A stretch of DNA of 23,930 nt from Candidatus Kerfeldbacteria bacterium. Lineage in GTDB: Bacteria; Patescibacteriota; Patescibacteriia; Veblenbacterales; UBA10138. The stretch is from positions 1-23,930 of the forward strand of contig JACRFM010000033.1 of NCBI GenBank assembly GCA_016234305.1, in the 5' to 3' direction. The translations under genes and the position numbers were made by a program. This document shows positions 21,102 to 23,930 of this stretch, piece by piece (position 1 is the stretch's first letter; each line of letters opens with the position of its first letter). A model generated the notes under the pieces. That model ran no database searches. It saw nothing but the letters and a program-made list of their open reading frames with translations, and had not been told where the DNA came from.

Positions 21102-22295
21102 ATGGCGAACCATCACCAACAAATTAAACAATTATTAACCCGGGGGGTTGAAGAAATATTTATCAAAAAACACCTGGAAGCGCGCCTGTCACGAGGCGAT
21201 AAATTGAGAGTGAAATTCGGCATTGACCCAACCGGTCCCAGCATTCATATTGGCCGCGCGGCCACCTTGTGGAAACTTAAAGAATTTCAGGATTTGGGAC
21301 ATAAATTGGTGGTAATCATCGGTGATTTTACTGCTCAGATTGGCGACCCCTCGGATAAATTAGCCAAACGGCCAATGTTGTCGGCGGCGCAAATTGAACA
21401 GAATTTAGTTAGTTATAAGCAGCAACTCGGCCGGATATTGGATACTAAGAAAGTGGAATGGCGACACAACCAAGAGTGGTTAAATAAAATGGATTTGCAG
21501 CGCCTGGCGCAGCTGGCGGAGTCATTTTCCGTCCAGCAAATGCTGGCGCGGCGCAATTTTAAAGAGCGTTGGCAAAAAGGTAGCGATATTAGTTTAAGAG
21601 AATTACTTTATCCTCTGTTACAAGGTTATGATTCGGTCATGGTTAAGGCCGACGTGGAGCTGGGAGGGTTTGACCAATTATTTAATTTGCAAGCCGGGCG
21701 CGTTATTCAGCCATTATATAAACAGCCGCCGCAGGATATTATGGTTACTCAAATGCTAACCGGCACTGACGGGCGCAAAATGTCTACTTCCTGGGGCAAT
21801 GTTATTGCCATTACCGACGAACCGGCGGCTATGTATGGTAAGGCTATGTCGGTTAAAGATGAGTTAATTGGCCAGTATTTACTGTTAGCTGCCAGGTTGG
21901 ATACAGGTCAAGCTGAGGAATTATTAAAAAAATTAAAACAAGGAGCCAATCCGCGTGATATAAAAAAAGTACTGGCGTTTGAACTCGTGAAATTATATCA
22001 TGGCGCCAGGGCGGCCGTTTTGGCCGCGGCTGATTTTACTTCAATCCATGAGCAAAACAAATTGCCCGCCAAGATGGTGGCACAAAAAATCTCCCGGCTA
22101 AGGCCCGGGCAAACGATAGTTGAATTGTTGGTTTATTTAAAATTGACTGATTCCAAGGCTGCTGCTCGCCGTTTAGTTGAGCAAAAAGGAGTTAAACTAA
22201 ATCAAGTGGCGGTTAAAGATTGGCGAATTAAGCCGGTTATTAAAACCGGCGACGTAATTCAGGTGGGCAATCGTAAATTTATCAAAATTATTTAA
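21102..22295 (+). CDS. tyrS: Tyrosyl-tRNA synthetase
   Basis: A class I aminoacyl-tRNA synthetase charging tRNA-Tyr. From the ATG at 21102 it is 397 residues. The HIGH-type motif appears as PTGPSIHIGRA. The tyrosine pocket and dimer regions FTAQIGDPS, LLYPLLQGYDSV and LGGFDQLFNL are clear. The KMSKS loop reads GRKMSTSWGN, with Thr for the second Lys. A C-terminal S4-like RNA-binding domain (LVYLKLTDSKAAARRLVEQKGV) is present, as in TyrZ-type enzymes. A TTG four codons upstream (21090) is possible, but the ATG is favoured. The last 8 bp overlap the end of ruvC on the other strand. Confidence 0.95.
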   Translation: MANHHQQIKQLLTRGVEEIFIKKHLEARLSRGDKLRVKFGIDPTGPSIHIGRAATLWKLKEFQDLGHKLVVIIGDFTAQIGDPSDKLAKRPMLSAAQIEQNLVSYKQQLGRILDTKKVEWRHNQEWLNKMDLQRLAQLAESFSVQQMLARRNFKERWQKGSDISLRELLYPLLQGYDSVMVKADVELGGFDQLFNLQAGRVIQPLYKQPPQDIMVTQMLTGTDGRKMSTSWGNVIAITDEPAAMYGKAMSVKDELIGQYLLLAARLDTGQAEELLKKLKQGANPRDIKKVLAFELVKLYHGARAAVLAAADFTSIHEQNKLPAKMVAQKISRLRPGQTIVELLVYLKLTDSKAAARRLVEQKGVKLNQVAVKDWRIKPVIKTGDVIQVGNRKFIKII

Positions 22296-22794
22296 TAGTT
22301 AGGGCGCACAGAGCCAAAGCCAGGGCGTCGGCGGCGACGTCCGGCTTTGGCAAGGTGGGTAAGCCAAAAATTAATTTTAACATTTTTTGGACTTGTTTTT
22401 TGTCGGCCCGCCCTTGTCCGGTGGCTGCTGATTTGACTTCCTGGGGGGAGAATTCAGCCAAGCGGCCGTGATTTTTTTGTATGGTATAAGCAATAACGCC
22501 CCGAGCTTCACCGACCGCCAGGGCGGTTTTGACGTTGGTGGAAAAAAATAATTTTTCCAAGCCGACCACAGAGGGTTGATACTTTTTTAACAATCCTTCA
22601 ACCGCCTGGCCAATTTGCACCAGACGGTCGGCGTGTGGCCGCTTCGGGCTGGTTTCAAAACAGCCAAAAGTAACGATTTGGGGTTTAGTAATAGTGCCTT
22701 GTACAACAGCATATCCCAGGCGTCCCAGCCCGGGGTCTAATCCCATGGCCGGTTTAATTTTAGGCAGCGGCGTCATAGAAATCATTGATATCAT
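22288..22794 (-). CDS. ruvC: Crossover junction endodeoxyribonuclease RuvC
   Basis: Resolves Holliday junctions during recombination, normally with RuvAB. The RNase H-like fold is recognisable: first acidic residue in MGLDPGLGRLGY (Asp20 from this start), second in VVGLEKLFF (Glu80), and the C-terminal helix KPDVAADALALALC. In E. coli the last two carboxylates are Asp138 and Asp141 in DAADALA; here the aligned position is Val and the Asp sits one residue earlier. The start is uncertain: ATGs at 22794, 22785 and 22776 precede the first strand. ATG 22746 would remove that strand, so it is unlikely. The gene overlaps the yebC end by up to 35 bp and the tyrS stop by 8 bp. No ruvA or ruvB is visible. 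Confidence 0.9.
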   Translation of the reverse strand: MISMISMTPLPKIKPAMGLDPGLGRLGYAVVQGTITKPQIVTFGCFETSPKRPHADRLVQIGQAVEGLLKKYQPSVVGLEKLFFSTNVKTALAVGEARGVIAYTIQKNHGRLAEFSPQEVKSAATGQGRADKKQVQKMLKLIFGLPTLPKPDVAADALALALCALTIK

Positions 22795-23479
22795 CGTCGT
22801 TATCTAAAGCCTCACGCAACTGATTTAGTTTATTAACCATGTCAGCCGATTCAACCGTAGTTGAAGTACTGGCTACTGGTTCAATGGCGGCATAAGCTGG
22901 AGTTAAATTACTGTCGGTTACAATCTTTTTTAATGTTTCAAAATTGTCCGGTTCGCAGAGTATTAATAAATGACCATCCGCTTCTTTAATGTCGCTGGCC
23001 CCGGCTTCAATCAGAGCCATTTCCAAAGATTCTAGATTTTTAATAGGCAAGGTGATTTGGAGTAAGCCCTTCAAGGAAAACATCCAGGCGACGCTGCCAT
23101 TTTCAGCCAAATGCCCGCCATAGCGCTCTAATAGGTGTCTGATGTTAGCGCCGGTACGATTGCGGCTATCGGTTAGGGTATTTATTAAAAAAGCCACCCC
23201 GCCCGGGCCATAGCCCTCATAGGTTAACTCTTCCAGCTTGGCGCCGCCCTCCTCATTGCCCGCGCCACGTTTTATGGCCCGCTCAATATTGTCTTTCGGC
23301 ATACTGACCTCGCGGGCTTTTTCTATGGCCAGGCGCAGCTTGAAATTACTGTCCGGGTTTGGGCCCTGGCGCGCCGCTATAGTAATGGCCTTGGCCAATT
23401 TTGTAAAAATCTGGCTGCGTTTGGCATCAGCCACACCTTTGGCCCGTTTAATAGTTGACCATTTAGAATGTCCTGACAT
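22760..23479 (-). CDS. yebC: YebC/PmpR family protein (TACO1 homologue)
   Basis: A 239-residue protein of the YebC family, annotated historically as a DNA-binding regulator and more recently linked to relief of ribosome stalling. The N-terminal signature MSGHSKWSTIKRAKGVAD is complete. It is followed by MPKDNIERAIKRGAG, YEGYGPGGVAFLI and NRTGANIRHLLERYGG. The acidic C-terminal tail (DNDDDINDFYD) is typical. Upstream of ruvC with overlapping ends, a common bacterial pairing. A promoter-like pair leaves the ATG almost without a leader. Confidence 0.95.
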   Translation of the reverse strand: MSGHSKWSTIKRAKGVADAKRSQIFTKLAKAITIAARQGPNPDSNFKLRLAIEKAREVSMPKDNIERAIKRGAGNEEGGAKLEELTYEGYGPGGVAFLINTLTDSRNRTGANIRHLLERYGGHLAENGSVAWMFSLKGLLQITLPIKNLESLEMALIEAGASDIKEADGHLLILCEPDNFETLKKIVTDSNLTPAYAAIEPVASTSTTVESADMVNKLNQLREALDNDDDINDFYDAAA

Positions 23480-23488
23480 AGCCTAGAC

Positions 23489-23519
23489 ATTGTACCCCAG
23501 TTAGCTAGATATTAGTCAA
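23489..23519 (-). promoter_or_regulatory. Candidate promoter of yebC-ruvC, near-leaderless
   Basis: On the minus strand TTGACT (23519-23514) is followed by a long 19-nt spacer and TACAAT (23494-23489). The predicted start is about 3 nt before the ATG at 23479. The spacer length lowers confidence. Confidence 0.45.
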
Positions 23520-23568
23520 GGCTGATATAATAAGTTGGTATGGCAGATTGATAATAAAGGCGGTGAAT

Positions 23569-23700
23569 AAAATCCTAAATCTTAAATCCTAAAACCTAAA
23601 AATTCGCAAACTTCAAAAACTAAAGTTTAAAGTATATTAGGATAGTCTTAGTTGGATATTGGGTATTATTTAGGAATTAGAAATTAGGATTTAGGATTTT
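23569..23700. repeat. AT-rich inverted repeat in the spacer after yebC
   Basis: AAAATCCTAAAT (23569-23580) is exactly inverted at 23689-23700 (ATTTAGGATTTT), with imperfect reiterations of TCCTAAA and TTAGGA between. The texture resembles the trxB-gdhA spacer, although the words differ. Confidence 0.6.
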
Positions 23701-23730
23701 TCTTTATACATGGTTGCCTCGTACAACCAT

Positions 23731-23746
23731 CCCGATAGCCATCGGG
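23731..23746. repeat. CCCGAT/ATCGGG small palindrome
   Basis: CCCGAT-AGCC-ATCGGG belongs to the same motif class as the sites at 9289-9306, 10771-10788 and 20231-20248. Confidence 0.65.
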
Positions 23747-23825
23747 GGAATGACAAACCAGGTAAACCCGTAACTCCTATTAATATATATTTTGACATTA
23801 ATTTTCAACAGCCAAACTTGTCAGT

Positions 23826-23930
23826 ATGTTCTCTTTTAATGTTTTACCCGGTTATTTTAAATTGACCAAGGTCCAATTGGGACTGGTTTTTATAATCTCT
23901 ATTGGTGTTTTTATTATTTTGAATCGGGCA
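23826..23930 (+). CDS. Start of a membrane-anchored protein, product unknown (cut by window edge)
   Basis: An open frame from ATG 23826 gives 35 residues to the window end: MFSFNVLPGYFKLTKVQLG followed by a hydrophobic stretch LVFIISIGVFIIL. This is a short cytoplasmic head and one membrane segment or signal anchor. It is too short to assign. TTGACA lies at 23792-23797, but no -10 is found at the right distance. Confidence 0.5.
   Translation, partial: MFSFNVLPGYFKLTKVQLGLVFIISIGVFIILNRA

Noticed and set aside
23792..23820. Promoter for the last partial gene based on a perfect TTGACA
   Set aside because: No -10-like hexamer occurs 16-18 nt downstream.

Overview
This window looks like a chromosomal segment of a small-genome bacterium, most probably a member of the Patescibacteria (Candidate Phyla Radiation). 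That placement is an inference. It rests on tight gene packing, very short or absent Shine-Dalgarno leaders, compact versions of housekeeping proteins, a WecG/TagA glycosyltransferase and a bactofilin, and intergenic DNA full of small modular palindromes. The standard genetic code fits: TGA acts as a stop, for example in the hydrolase ending at 757. The rpmH-dnaA-dnaN order around 14.4-17.3 kb suggests the replication origin is close by.

Layout. 1-4602 (minus strand) is a four-gene operon for lipid handling. It runs from a holo-ACP synthase, to an unusual acyl-ligase/carrier/PlsC acyltransferase fusion, to two alpha/beta hydrolases; the last is cut by the window edge. 4885-6977 holds a short-chain dehydrogenase and a glutamate-type dehydrogenase. 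7230-8845 is a redox operon: a CsoR/CstR-like thiol regulator, thioredoxin and a thioredoxin-reductase-like flavoprotein. It is driven by a clear promoter that overlaps a 26-bp perfect palindrome and leaves almost no 5' leader.

8870-11600 is mostly non-coding. It contains three intact tRNAs (Ala-GGC, Ala-CGC and Arg-CCT, all minus strand) and a WecG-family gene. Among them lie at least five broken tRNA pieces interrupted or bordered by small palindromic elements, a nested inverted-repeat structure with a perfect 21-bp hairpin, and a candidate structured RNA that ends in a rho-independent terminator. A bactofilin with its own strong promoter and a degenerate diacylglycerol-kinase-like protein follow (11600-12792).

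12844-14605 is the classical rpmH-rnpA-yidD-yidC cluster (minus strand), ending in a PRC-barrel gene. It diverges from dnaA and dnaN (plus strand). Then come a class A penicillin-binding protein (minus), a C39-like cysteine-protease-fold protein whose C-terminus is encoded by a palindromic repeat, tyrS (plus), and yebC-ruvC (minus). The window ends with an inverted-repeat spacer and the start of a membrane-anchored protein.

The points most worth a second look are the palindrome/tRNA-fragment mosaic, the candidate RNA at 11218-11373, the near-leaderless palindrome-controlled thiol-redox operon, the carrier-fused lipid-salvage enzyme, and several core enzymes with changed key residues (PBP glycosyltransferase Glu to Asp, RuvC third acidic residue, TrxB NADPH motif, DAGK glycine motifs).
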